A DNA stretch of 64,000 nucleotides from Acanthosepion esculentum (Eukaryota; Mollusca; Cephalopoda; Sepiida; Sepiidae), in assembly GCA_964036315.1 (NCBI GenBank), contig OZ038517.1, forward strand, positions 15,868,213 through 15,932,212, written 5' to 3'. A model generated the notes under the pieces. It was given only the letters and a program-made list of their open reading frames with translations. It was not told where the DNA came from and did no database searches. The translations under genes were made by a program, and so were the position numbers. Of this stretch, positions 24,801 through 37,770 are shown piece by piece. Numbering within the stretch: the first letter of the stretch is position 1; each line of letters begins with the position of its first letter.

Positions 24801-27800
24801 TCAGTTTTCACTTGTGGAACTCTCTTCCAGCTTCTTGCTTTCCTCTCAACTTTGATCTTCAAAAATTTAAATGCAATATCAATCGTTATCTACTGTCTTC
24901 CTGATTACTCTTCTATTGTTCTCACTCAGTTTTCACTTGTGGAACTCTCTTCCAGCTTCTTGCTTTCCTCTCAACTTTGATCTTCAAAAATTGAAATGCA
25001 ATATCAATCGTTATCTACTGTCTTCCTGATTACTCTTCTATTGTTCTCACTCAGTTTTCACTTGTGGAACTCTCTTCCAGCTTCTTGCTTTCCTCTCAAC
25101 TTTGATCTTCAAAAATTGAAATGCAATATCAATCGTTATCTACTGTCTTCCTGATTACTCTTCTATTGTTCTCGCTCAATTTCCGCTTGTGGAACTCTCT
25201 TCCAGCTTCTTGCTTTCCAGTCAACTTTGATCTTCAAAAATTTAAATGCAATGTCAATCGTTATCTACTGTCTTCCTGATTACTCTTCTATTGTTCTCAC
25301 TCAATTTTCCCTTGTGGAACTCTCTTCCAGCTTCTTGCTTTCCAGTCAACTTTGATCTTCAAAAATTTAAATGCAATGTCAATCGTTATCTACTGTCTTC
25401 CTGATTACTCTTCTATTGTTCTCGCTCAATTTTCACTTGTGGAACTCTCTTCCGGCTTCATGCTTTCCTCTCAACTTTGATCTTCAAAAATTGAAATGCA
25501 ATGTCAATCGTTATCTACTGTCTTCCTGATTACTCTTCTATTGTTCTCACTCAATTTTCGCTCGTGGGACTCTCTTCCGGCTTCTTGCTTCCCTGTCAAC
25601 TTTGATCTTCAAAAATTTAAATGCAATGTCAATCCTTATCTACTGTCTTCCTGATTACTCTTCTATTGTTCTCGCTCAATTTTCGCTTGTGGAACTCTCT
25701 TCCGGCTTCTTGCTTCCCTCTCAACTTTGATCTTCAAAAATTGAAATGTAATGTCAATCGTTATCTTCTGTCTTCTTGATTACTCTTCTATTGTTCTCAC
25801 TCAATTTTCGCTCGTGGGACTCTCTTCCGGCTTCTTGCTTCCCTGTCAACTTTGATCTTCAAAAATTTAAATGCAATGTCAATCCTTATCTACTGTCTTC
25901 CTGATTACTCTTCTATTGTTCTCGCTCAATTTTCGCTTGTGGAACTCTCTTCCGGCTTCTTGCTTCCCTCTCAACTTTGATCTTCAAAAATTGAAATGTA
26001 ATGTCAATCGTTATCTTCTGTCTTCCTGATTACTCTTCTATTGTTCTCACTCAATTTTCGCTCGTGGGACTCTCTTCCGGCTTCTTGCTTCCCTGTCAAC
26101 TTTGATCTTCAAAAATTTAAATGCAATGTCAATCCTTATCTACTGTCTTCCTGATTACTCTTCTATTGTTCTCGCTCAATTTTCGCTTGTGGAACTCTCT
26201 TCCGGCTTCTTGCTTTCCTTTCAACTTTGATCTTCAAAAATTGAAATGCTATGTCAATCGTTATCTACTGTGTTCCTGATTACTCTTCTATTGTTCTCAC
26301 TCAATTTTCGCTTGTGGAACTCTCTTCCGGCTTCTTGCTTTCCTTTCAACTTTGATCTTCAAAAATTGAAATGCTATGTCAATCGTTATCTACTGTCTTC
26401 CTGATTACTCTTCTATTGTTCTCACTCAATTTTCGCTTGTGGAACTCTCTTCCGGCTTCTTGCTTTCCTTTCAACTTTGATCTTCAAAAATTGAAATGCT
26501 ATGTCAATCGTTATCTACTGTCTTCCTGATTACTCTTCTATTGTTCTCACTCAATTTTCGCTTGTTGAACTCTCTTCCGGCTTCTTGCTTTCCTTTCAAC
26601 TTTGATCTTCAAAAATTGAAATGTAATATCAATCGTTATCTACTGTCTTCCTGATTACTCTTTTATTGTTCTCACTCAATTTTCGCTTGTGGAACTATCT
26701 TCCAGCTTCTTGCTTTCCAGTCAACTTTGATCTACAAAAATTGAAATGCAATGTCAATCGTTATCTACTGTCTTCCTGATTACTCTTCTATTGTTCTCAC
26801 TCAATTTTCGCTTGTGGAACTATCTTCCAGCTTCTTGCTTTCCTTTCAACTTTGATCTTCAAAAATTGAAATGCTATGTCAATCGTTATCTACTGTCTTC
26901 CTGATTACTCTTCTATTGTTCTCACTCAATTTTCGCTTGTGGAACTCTCTTCCGGCTTCTTGCTTTCCTTTCAACTTTGATCTTCAAAAATTGAAATGCT
27001 ATGTCAATCGTTATCTACTGTCTTCCTGATTACTCTTCTATTGTTCTCACTCAATTTTCGCTTGTGGAACTATCTTCCAGCTTCTTGCTTTCCTTTCAAC
27101 TTTGATCTTCAAAAATTGAAATGCTATGTCAATCGTTATCTCCTGTCTTCCTGATTACTCTTCTATTGTTCTCACTCAATTTTCGCTTGTGGAACTCTCT
27201 TCCGGCTTCTTGCTTTCCTCTCAACTTTGATCTTAAAAAATTTAAATGCAATGTCAGTCATTATCTACTGTCTTCCTGATTACTCTTCTATTGTTCTCAC
27301 TCAATTTTCGCTTGTGGAACTATCTTCCAGCTTCTTGCTTTCCAGTCAACTTTGATCTACAAAAATTGAAATGCAATGTCAATCGTTATCTACTGTCTTC
27401 CTGATTACTCTTCTATTGTTCTCACTCAATTTTCGCTTGTGGAACTATCTTCCAGCTTCTTGCTTTCCTTTCAACTTTGATCTTCAAAAATTGAAATGCT
27501 ATGTCAATCGTTATCTCCTGTCTTCCTGATTACTCTTCTATTGTTCTCACTCAATTTTCGCTTGTGGAACTCTCTTCCGGCTTCTTGCTTTCCATTCAAC
27601 TTTGATCTTCAAAAATTGAAATGCAATGTCAATCGTTATCTACTGTCTTCCTGATTACTCTTCTATTGTTCTCACTCAATTTTCGCTTGTGGAATTCTCT
27701 TCCGGCTTCTTGCTTTCCTTTCAACTTTGATCTTCAAAAATTGAAATGCTATGTCAATCGTTATCTCCTGTCTTCCTGATTACTCTTCTATTGTTCTCAC

Positions 27801-30800
27801 TCAATTTTCGCTTGTGGAACTCTCTTCCGGCTTCTTGCTTTCCATTCAACTTTGATCTACAAAAATTGAAATGCAATGTCAATCGTTATCTACTGTCTTC
27901 CTGATTACTCTTCTATTGTTCTCACTCAATTTTCGCTTGTGGAACTCTCTTCTGGCTTCTTGCTTTCCTTTCAACGTTGATCTTCAAAAATTTAAATGCA
28001 ATGTCAATCGTTATCTACTGTCTTCCTGATTACTCTTCTATTGTTCTCACTCAATTTCCGCTTGTGGAACTCTCTTCCGGCTTCTTGCTTTCCTTTCAAC
28101 TTTGATCTTCAAAAATTGAAATGCTATGTCAATCGTTATCTACTGTCTTCCTGATTACTCTTCTATTGTTCTCACTCAATTTTCGCTTGTGGAACTCTCT
28201 TCCGGCTTCTTGCTTTCCTTTCAACTTTGATCTTAAAAAATTTGAATGTAATGTCAATCGTTATCTACTGTCTTCCTGATTACTCTTCTATTGTTCTCAC
28301 TCAATTTTCGCTTGTGGAACTCTCTTCCGGCTTCTTGCTTTCCTTTCAACTTTGATCTTAAAAAATTTGAATGTAATGTCAATCGTTATCTACTGTCTTC
28401 CTGATTACTCTTCTATTGTTCTCACTCAATTTTCGCTTGTGGAACTCTCTTCCGGCTTCTTGCTTTCCTTTCAACTTTGATCTTAAAAAATTTGAATGTA
28501 ATGTCAATCGTTATCTACTGTCTTCCTGATTACTCTTCTATTGTTCTCACTCAATTTTCACTTGTGGAACTCTCTTCCGGCTTCTTGCTTTCCTTTCAAC
28601 TTTGATCTTAAAAAATTTGAATGTAATGTCAATCGTCATCTACTGTCTTCCTGATTACTCTTCTATTGTTCTCACTCAATTTTCGCTTGTGGAACTCTCT
28701 TCCGGCTTCTTGCTTTCCTTTCAACTTTGATCTTCAAAAATTTGAATGTAATGTCAATCGTTATCTACTGTCTTCCTGATTACTCTTCTATTGTTCTCAC
28801 TCAATTTTCGCTTGTGGAACTCTCTTCCGGCTTCTTGCTTTCCTTTCAACTTTGATCTTAAAAAATTTGAATGTAATGTCAATCGTTATCTACTGTCTTC
28901 CTGATTACTCTTCTATTGTTCTCACTCAATTTTCGCTTGTAGAACTCTCTTCCGGCTTCTTGCTTTCCTTTCAACTTTGATCTTCAAAAATTGAAATGCT
29001 ATGTCAATCGTTATCTACTGTCTTCCTGATTACTCTTCTATTGTTCTCACTCAATTTTCGCTTGTGGAACTCTCTTCCGGCTTCTTGCTTTCCTTTCAAC
29101 TTTGATCTTAAAAAATTTGAATGTAATGTCAATCGTTATCTACTGTCTTCCTGGTTACTCTTCTATTGTTCTCACTCAATTTTCGCTTGTGGAACTCTCT
29201 TCCGGCTTCTTGCTTTCCTTTCAACTTTGATCTTCAAAAATTTAAATGCAATGTCAATCATTATCTACTGTCTTCCTGATTACTCTTCTATTGTTCTCAC
29301 TCAATTTTCGCTTGTGGAACTCTCTTCCGGCTTCTTGCTTTCCTTTCAACTTTGATCTTCAAAAATTGAAATGCTATGTCAATCGTTATCTACTGTCTTC
29401 CTGATTACTCTTCTATTGTTCTCACTCAATTTTCGCTTGTGGAACTCTCTTCCGGCTTCTTGCTTTCCTTTCAACTTTGATCTTAAAAAATTTGAATGTA
29501 ATGTCAATCGTTATCTACTGTCTTCCTGGTTACTCTTCTATTGTTCTCACTCAATTTTCGCTTGTGGAACTCTCTTCCGGCTTCTTGCTTTCCTTTCAAC
29601 TTTGATCTTAAAAAATTTGAATGTAATGTCAATCGTTATCTACTGTCTTCCTGATTACCCTTCTATTGTTCTCACTCAATTTTCCCTTGTGGAACTCTCT
29701 TCCGGCTCCTTGCTTTCCTTTCAACTTTGATCTTCAAAAATTTAAATGCAATGTCAATCGTTATCTACTGTCTTCCTGATTACTCTTCTATTGTTCTCAC
29801 TCAATTTTCGCTTGTGGAACTCTCTTCCGGCTTCTTGCTTTCCTTTCAACTTTGATCTTCAAAAATTGAAATGCAATGTCAATCGTTATCTACTGTCTTC
29901 CTGATTACTCTTCTATTGTTCTCACTCAATTTTCGCTTGTGGAACTATCTTCCAGCTTCTTGCTTTCCTTTCAACTTTGATCTTCAAAAATTGAAATGCT
30001 ATGTCAATCGTTATCTCCTGTCTTCCTGATTACTCTTCTATTGTTCTCACTCAATTTTCGCTTGTGGAACTCTCTTCCGGCTTCTTGCTTTCCTTTCAAC
30101 TTTGATCTTCAAAAATTGAAATGCTATGTCAATCGTTATCTACTGTCTTCCTGATTACTCTTCTATTGTTCTCACTCAATTTTCGCTTGTGGAACTCTCT
30201 TCCGGCTTCTTGCTTTCCTTTCAACTTTGATCTTCAAAAATTGAAATGCTATGTCAATCGTTATCTACTGTCTTCCTGATTACTCTTCTATTGTTCTCAC
30301 TCAATTTTCGCTTGTGGAACTCTCTTCCGGCTTCTTGCTTTCCTTTCAACTTTGATCTTCAAAAATTGAAATGCTATGTCAATCGTTATCTACTGTCTTC
30401 CTGATGACTCTTTTATTGTTCTCACTCAATTTTCGCTTGTGGAACTATCTTCCAGCTTCTTGCTTTCCAGTCAACTTTGATCTACAAAAATTGAAATGCA
30501 ATGTCAATCGTTATCTACTGTCTTCCTGATTACTCTTCTATTGTTCTCGCTCAATTTTCGCTTGTGGAACTATCTTCCAGCTTCTTGCTTTCCTTTCAAC
30601 TTTGATCTTCAAAAATTGAAATGCTATGTCAATCGTTATCTACTGTCTTCCTGATTACTCTTCTATTGTTCTCACTCAATTTTCGCTTGTGGAACTCTCT
30701 TCCGGCTTCTTGCTTTCCTTTCAACTTTGATCTTCAAAAATTGAAATGCTATGTTAATCGTTATCTACTGTCTTCCTGATTACTCTTCTATTGTTCTCAC

Positions 30801-33800
30801 TCAATTTTCGCTTGTGGAACTATCTTCCAGCTTCTTGCTTTCCTTTCAACTTTGATCTTCAAAAATTGAAATGCTATGTCAATCGTTATCTCCTGTCTTC
30901 CTGATTACTCTTCTATTGTTCTCACTCAATTTTCGCTTGTGGAACTCTCTTCCGGCTTCTTGCTTTCCTTTCAACTTTGATCTTCAAAAATTGAAATGCT
31001 ATGTCAATCGTTATCTCCTGTCTTCCTGATTACTCTTCTATTGTTCTCACTCAATTTTCGCTTGTGGAACTCTCTTCCGGCTTCTTGCTTTCCTTTCAAC
31101 TTTGATCTTAAAAAATTTAAATGCAATGTCAGTCATTATCTACTGTCTTCCTGATTACTCTTCTATTGTTCTCACTCAATTTTCGCTTGTGGAACTATCT
31201 TCCAGCTTCTTGCTTTCCAGTCAACTTTGATCTACAAAAATTGAAATGCAATGTCAATCGTTATCTACTGTCTTCCTGATTACTCTTCTATTGTTCTCAC
31301 TCAATTTTCGCTTGTGGAACTCTCTTCCAGCTTCTTGCTTTCCTTTCAACTTTGATCTTCAAAAATTGAAATGCTATGTCAATCGTTATCTACTGTCTTC
31401 CTGATTACTCTTCTATTGTTCTCACTCAATTTTCGCTTGTGGAACTCTCTTCCGGCTTCTTGCTTTCCTTTCAACTTTGATCTTCAAAAATTGAAATGCT
31501 ATGTCAATCGTTATCTACTGTCTTCCTGATTACTCTTCTATTGTTCTCACTCAATTTTCGCTTGTGGAACTCTCTTCCGGCTTCTTGCTTTCCTTTCAAC
31601 TTTGATCTTCAAAAATTGAAATGCTATGTCAATCGTTATCTACTGTCTTCCTGATTACTCTTCTATTGTTCTCACTCAATTTTCGCTTGTGGAACTCTCT
31701 TCCGGCTTCTTGCTTTCCTTTCAACTTTGATCTTCAAAAATTGAAATGCTATGTCAATCGTTATCTACTGTCTTCCTGATTACTCTTCTATTGTTCTCAC
31801 TCAATTTTCGCTTGTGGAACTCTCTTCCGGCTTCTTGCTTTCCTTTCAACTTTGATCTTCAAAAATTGAAATGTAATATCAATCGTTATCTACTGTCTTC
31901 CTGATTACTCTTTTATTGTTCTCACTCAATTTTCGCTTGTGGAACTATCTTCCAGCTTCTTGCTTTCCAGTCAACTTTGATCTACAAAAATTGAAATGCA
32001 ATGTCAATCGTTATCTACTGTCTTCCTGATTACTCTTCTATTGTTCTCACTCAATTTTCGCTTGTGGAACTCTCTTCCAGCTTCTTGCTTTCCTTTCAAC
32101 TTTGATCTTCAAAAATTGAAATGCTATGTCAATCGTTATCTACTGTCTTCCTGATTACTCTTCTATTGTTCTCACTCAATTTTCGCTTGTGGAACTCTCT
32201 TCCGGCTTCTTGCTTTCCTTTCAACTTTGATCTTCAAAAATTGAAATGCTATGTCAATCGTTATCTACTGTCTTCCTGATTACTCTTCTATTGTTCTCAC
32301 TCAATTTTCGCTTGTGGAACTCTCTTCCGGCTTCTTGCTTTCCTTTCAACTTTGATCTTCAAAAATTGAAATGCTATGTCAATCGTTATCTACTGTCTTC
32401 CTGATTACTCTTCTATTGTTCTCACTCAATTTTCGCTTGTGGAACTATCTTCCAGCTTCTTGCTTTCCTTTCAACTTTGATCTTCAAAAATTGAAATGCT
32501 ATGTCAATCGTTATCTCCTGTCTTCCTGATTACTCTTCTATTGTTCTCACTCAATTTTCGCTTGTGGAACTCTCTTCCGGCTTCTTGCTTTCCTTTCAAC
32601 TTTGATCTTAAAAAATTTAAATGCAATGTCAGTCATTATCTACTGTCTTCCTGATTACTCTTCTATTGTTCTCACTCAATTTTCGCTTGTGGAACTATCT
32701 TCCAGCTTCTTGCTTTCCAGTCAACTTTGATCTACAAAAATTGAAATGCAATGTCAATCGTTATCTACTGTCTTCCTGATTACTCTTCTATTGTTCTCAC
32801 TCAATTTTCGCTTGTGGAACTCTCTTCCAGCTTCTTGCTTTCCTTTCAACTTTGATCTTCAAAAATTGAAATGCTATGTCAATCGTTATCTACTGTCTTC
32901 CTGATTACTCTTCTATTGTTCTCACTCAATTTTCGCTTGTGGAACTCTCTTCCGGCTTCTTGCTTTCCTTTCAACTTTGATCTTCAAAAATTGAAATGCT
33001 ATGTCAATCATTATCTACTGTCTTCCTGATTACTCTTCTATTGTTCTCACTCAATTTTCGCTTGTGGAACTATCTTCCAGCTTCTTGCTTTCCTTTCAAC
33101 TTTGATCTTCAAAAATTGAAATGCTATGTCAATCGTTATCTCCTGGCTTCCTGATTACTCTTCTATTGTTCTCACTCAATTTTCGCTTGTGGAACTCTCT
33201 TCCGGCTTCTTGCTTTCCTTTCAACTTTGATCTTCAAAAATTGAAATGCTATGTCAATCGTTATCTCCTGTCTTCCTGATTACTCTTCTATTGTTCTCAC
33301 TCAATTTTCGCTTGTGGAACTCTCTTCCGGCTTCTTGCTTTCCTTTCAACTTTGATCTTAAAAAATTTAAATGCAATGTCAGTCATTATCTACTGTCTTC
33401 CTGATTACTCTTCTATTGTTCTCACTCAATTTTCGCTTGTGGAACTATCTTCCAGCTTCTTGCTTTCCAGTCAACTTTGATCTACAAAAATTGAAATGCA
33501 ATGTCAATCGTTATCTACTGTCTTCCTGATTACTCTTCTATTGTTCTCACTCAATTTTCGCTTGTGGAACTCTCTTCCAGCTTCTTGCTTTCCTTTCAAC
33601 TTTGATCTTCAAAAATTGAAATGCTATGTCAATCGTTATCTACTGTCTTCCTGATTACTCTTCTATTGTTCTCACTCAATTTTCGCTTGTGGAACTCTCT
33701 TCCGGCTTCTTGCTTTCCTTTCAACTTTGATCTTAAAAAGTTTAAATGCAATGTCAGTCATTATCTACTGTCTTCCTGATTACTCTTCTATTGTTCTCAC

Positions 33801-36800
33801 TCAATTTTCGCTTGTGGAACTATCTTCCAGCTTCTTGCTTTCCAGTCAACTTTGATCTACAAAAATTTAAATGCAATGTCAATCGTTATCTACTGTCTTC
33901 CTGATTACTCTTCTATTGTTCTCACTCAATTTTCGCTTGTGGAACTCTCTTCCAGCTTCTTGCTTTCCTTTCAACTTTGATCTTCAAAAATTGAAATGCT
34001 ATGTCAATCGTTATCTACTGTCTTCCTGATTACTCTTCTATTGTTCTCACTCAATTTTCGCTTGTGGAACTATCTTCCAGCTTCTTGCTTTCCTTTCAAC
34101 TTTGATCTTCAAAAATTGAAATGCTATTTCAATCGTTATCTACTGTCTTCCTGATTACTCTTCTATTGTTCTCACTCAATTTTCGCTTGTGGAACTATCT
34201 TCCAGCTTCTTGCTTTCCTTTCAACTTTGATCTTCAAAAATTGAAATGCAATGTCAATCGTTATCTACTGTCTTCCTGATTACTCTTCTATTGTTCTCAC
34301 TCAATTTTCGCTTGTGGAACTATCTTCCAGCTTCTTGCTTTCCTTTCAACTTTGATCTTCAAAAATTGAAATGCTATGTCAATCGTTATCTACTGTTTTC
34401 CTGATTACTCTTCTATTGTTCTCACTCAATTTTCGCTTGTGGAACTCTCTTCCGGCTTCTTGCTTTCCTTTCAACTTTGATCTTCAAAAATTGAAATGCT
34501 ATGTCAATCGTTATCTACTGTCTTCCTGGTTACTCTTCTATTGTTCTCACTCAATTTTCGCTTGTGGAACTATCTTCCAGCTTCTTGCTTTCCTTTCAAC
34601 TTTGATCTTCAAAAATTGAAATGCTATGTCAATCGTTATCTACTGTCTTCCTGATTACTCTTCTATTGTTCTCACTCAATTTTCGCTTGTGGAACTCTCT
34701 TCCAGCTTCTTGCTTTCCTTTCAACTTTGATCTTCAAAAATTGAAATGCTATGTCAATCGTTATCTACTGTCTTCCTGATTACTCTTCTATTGTTCTCAC
34801 TCAATTTTCGCTTGTGGAACTATCTTCCAGCTTCTTGCTTTCCTTTCAACTTTGATCTTCAAAAATTGAAATGCTATGTCAATCGTTATCTACTGTCTTC
34901 CTGATTACTCTTCTATTGTTCTCACTCAATTTTCGCTTGTGGAACTATCTTCCAGCTTCTTGCTTTCCTTTCAACTTTGATCTTCAAAAATTGAAATGCT
35001 ATGTCAATCGTTATCTACTGTCTTCCTGATTACTCTTTTATTGTTCTCACTCAATTTTCACTTGTGGAACTCGCTTCCGGCTTCTTGCTTTCCTCTCAAC
35101 TTTGATCTTCAAAAATTGAAATGCAATGTCAATCGTTATCTACTGTCTTCCTGATTACTCTTCTATTGTTCTCACTCAATTTTCCCTTGTGGAACTCTCT
35201 TCTGGCTTCTTGCTTTCCTCTCAACTTTGATCTTCAAAAATTGAAATGCAATATCAATCGTTATCTACTGTCTTCCTGATTACTCTTCTATTGTTCTCAC
35301 TCAATTTCCGCTTGTGGAACTCTCTTCTGGCTTCTTGCTTTCCTCTCAACTTTGATCTTCAAAAATTGAAATGCAATATCAATCGTTATCTACTGTCTTC
35401 CTGATTACTCTTCTATTGTTCTCACTCAATTTTCCCTTGTGGAACTCTCTTCCAGCATCTTGCTTTCCAGTCAACTTTGATCTTCAAAAATTTAAATGCA
35501 ATGTCAATCGTTATCTACTGTCTTCCTGATTACTCTTCTATTGTTCTCACTCAATTTTCACTTGTGGAACTCTCTTCCGGCTTCTTGCTTTCCTCTCAAC
35601 TTTGATCTTCAAAAATTGAAATGCAATGTCAATCGTTATCTACTGTCTTCCTGATTACTCTTCTATTGTTCTCACTCAATTTCCGCTTGTGGAACTCTCT
35701 TCTGGCTTCTTGCTTTCCTCTCAACTTTGATCTTCCAAAATTTAAATGCAATGTCAATCGTTATCTACTGTCTTCCTGATTACTCTTCTATTGTTCTCAC
35801 TCAGTTTTCACTTGTGGAACTCTCTTCCAGCTTCTTGCTTTCCTCTCAACTTTGATCTTCAAAAATTTAAATGCAATATCAATCGTTATCTACTGTCTTC
35901 CTGATTACTCTTCTATTGTTCTCACTCAGTTTTCACTTGTGGAACTCTCTTCCAGCTTCTTGCTTTCCTCTCAACTTTGATCTTCAAAAATTGAAATGCA
36001 ATATCAATCGTTATCTACTGTCTTCCTGATTACTCTTCTATTGTTCTCACTCAGTTTTCACTTGTGGAACTCTCTTCCAGCTTCTTGCTTTCCTCTCAAC
36101 TTTGATCTTCAAAAATTGAAATGCAATATCAATCGTTATCTACTGTCTTCCTGATTACTCTTCTATTGTTCTCGCTCAATTTCCGCTTGTGGAACTCTCT
36201 TCCAGCTTCTTGCTTTCCAGTCAACTTTGATCTTCAAAAATTTAAATGCAATGTCAATCGTTATCTACTGTCTTCCTGATTACTCTTCTATTGTTCTCAC
36301 TCAATTTTCCCTTGTGGAACTCTCTTCCAGCTTCTTGCTTTCCAGTCAACTTTGATCTTCAAAAATTTAAATGCAATGTCAATCGTTATCTACTGTCTTC
36401 CTGATTACTCTTCTATTGTTCTCACTCAATTTCCGCTTGTGGAACTCTCTTCCGGCTTCATGCTTCCCTCTCAACTTTGATCTTCAAAAGTTTAAATGCA
36501 ATGTCAATCGTTATCTACTGTCTTCCTGATTACTCTTCTATTGTTCTCGCTCAATTTTCACTTGTGGAACTCTCTTCCGGCTTCATGCTTTCCTCTCAAC
36601 TTTGATCTTCAAAAATTGAAATGCAATGTCAATCGTTATCTACTGTCTTCCTGATTACTCTTCTATTGTTCTCACTCAATTTTCGCTCGTGGGACTCTCT
36701 TCCGGCTTCTTGCTTCCCTGTCAACTTTGATCTTCAAAAATTTAAATGCAATGTCAATCCTTATCTACTGTCTTCCTGATTACTCTTCTATTGTTCTCGC

Positions 36801-37558
36801 TCAATTTTCGCTTGTGGAACTCTCTTCCGGCTTCTTGCTTCCCTCTCAACTTTGATCTTCAAAAATTGAAATGTAATGTCAATCGTTATCTTCTGTCTTC
36901 TTGATTACTCTTCTATTGTTCTCACTCAATTTTCGCTCGTGGGACTCTCTTCCGGCTTCTTGCTTCCCTGTCAACTTTGATCTTCAAAAATTTAAATGCA
37001 ATGTCAATCCTTATCTACTGTCTTCCTGATTACTCTTCTATTGTTCTCGCTCAATTTTCGCTTGTGGAACTCTCTTCCGGCTTCTTGCTTCCCTCTCAAC
37101 TTTGATCTTCAAAAATTGAAATGTAATGTCAATCGTTATCTTCTGTCTTCCTGATTACTCTTCTATTGTTCTCACTCAATTTTCGCTCGTGGGACTCTCT
37201 TCCGGCTTCTTGCTTCCCTGTCAACTTTGATCTTCAAAAATTTAAATGCAATGTCAATCCTTATCTACTGTCTTCCTGATTACTCTTCTATTGTTCTCGC
37301 TCAATTTTCGCTTGTGGAACTCTCTTCCGGCTTCTTGCTTCCCTCTCAACTTTGATCTTCAAAAATTGAAATGTAATGTCAATCGTTATCTTCTGTCTTC
37401 TTGATTACTCTTCTATTATTCTCACTCAATTTTCGCTTGTGGAACTATCTTCCAGCTTCTTGCTTTCCTTTCAACTTTGATCTTCAAAAATTTAAATGCC
37501 ATGTCAATCGTTATCTACTATCTTCCTGATTACTCTTTTATTGTTCTCAAAATTCTCT
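6809..37558 (+). repeat. 125-bp LINE-derived satellite array, 246 monomers, 30.75 kb
   Basis: The monomer begins CGCTTGTGGAACTCTCTTCC at 6809 and the same phase is found at 37434, exactly 245 x 125 bp later, so the whole array has no net indel. In the LINE frame each monomer encodes RLWNSLPASCFPFNFDLQKF then KCNVNRYLLSS and a TGA stop, followed by about 25 non-coding bases. LWNSLP...FK..VNRYL is the usual C-terminal end of jockey-like LINE ORF2 proteins, which also explains the stop. Monomers differ at a limited set of sites: CTCTCTTCCGG/CTATCTTCCAG, TTCAAAAATT/TTAAAAAATT, GCAATG/GCTATG/GTAATG, CTCGTGGGAC. These variants are shared between distant blocks (see findings). Where TGA is mutated to TGG, 119-residue ORFs appear (9371, 13121, 13496, 21496, 21871, 28996, 29371). 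They read three monomers in three frames and are not genes. Confidence 0.97.
18700..29850 (+). repeat. Higher-order duplication with 7500-bp offset (60 monomers) in the satellite
   Basis: Rare variants recur at exactly 7500 bp: CTTGTTGAAC at 19061 and 26561, GGAATTCTCT at 20191 and 27691, the TCATCTACTG variant at 21136 and 28636, CTTGTAGAAC at about 21436 and 28936, and the GCTCGTGGGAC trio at about 18059-18559 and 25559-26059. The order of monomer types between the markers is the same, so about 18.7-22.3 kb and 26.2-29.8 kb are segmental duplicates. Coordinates of the block edges are approximate. Confidence 0.85.
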
Positions 37559-37770
37559 TGTGGAGATCTTTAATAATTTAAGCGCAATGTCAATCATTAT
37601 CTTTTTACTTTTTAATTCCTGTTCTTTTATTGTTCTCTATCCCTGCCTTGGTCACATGGGGGTGTTTTGTTACCCCAACGTTTTTAAATTAATTAATTCC
37701 TATGTGGCAACTTGTTTCTTTTTACACTCTCGCGATGAGGCGCTGTTGAAGTCCAGGTGATAAAGGAAGA
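37559..37770 (+). pseudogene. Probable LINE 3' tail after the satellite
   Basis: After the last full monomer a partial monomer with an internal deletion (CTCTTGTGGAGATC...GCGCAATGTCAATCATTATC) runs into unique sequence that keeps the expected order: TTCTTTTATTGTTCTC, then CCCTGCCTTGGTCACATGGG and TACCCCAACGTTTTTAAATT. The forward reading has scattered stops and no known domain. I infer that this is the 3' untranslated end of the LINE whose C-terminal codons form the satellite, because it continues smoothly from a monomer and is on the same strand. An alignment to an intact LINE copy would confirm it. Confidence 0.5.

Noticed and set aside
9371..34619. 119-residue and shorter ORFs repeated through the 125-bp array
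   Set aside because: They read three consecutive monomers in three frames and exist only where the LINE stop TGA is mutated to TGG; they do not correspond to one protein.
6809..37558. CRISPR-like regular repeat
   Set aside because: There are no unique spacers: the whole 125-bp unit is conserved, it encodes a LINE tail, and the surroundings are eukaryotic.
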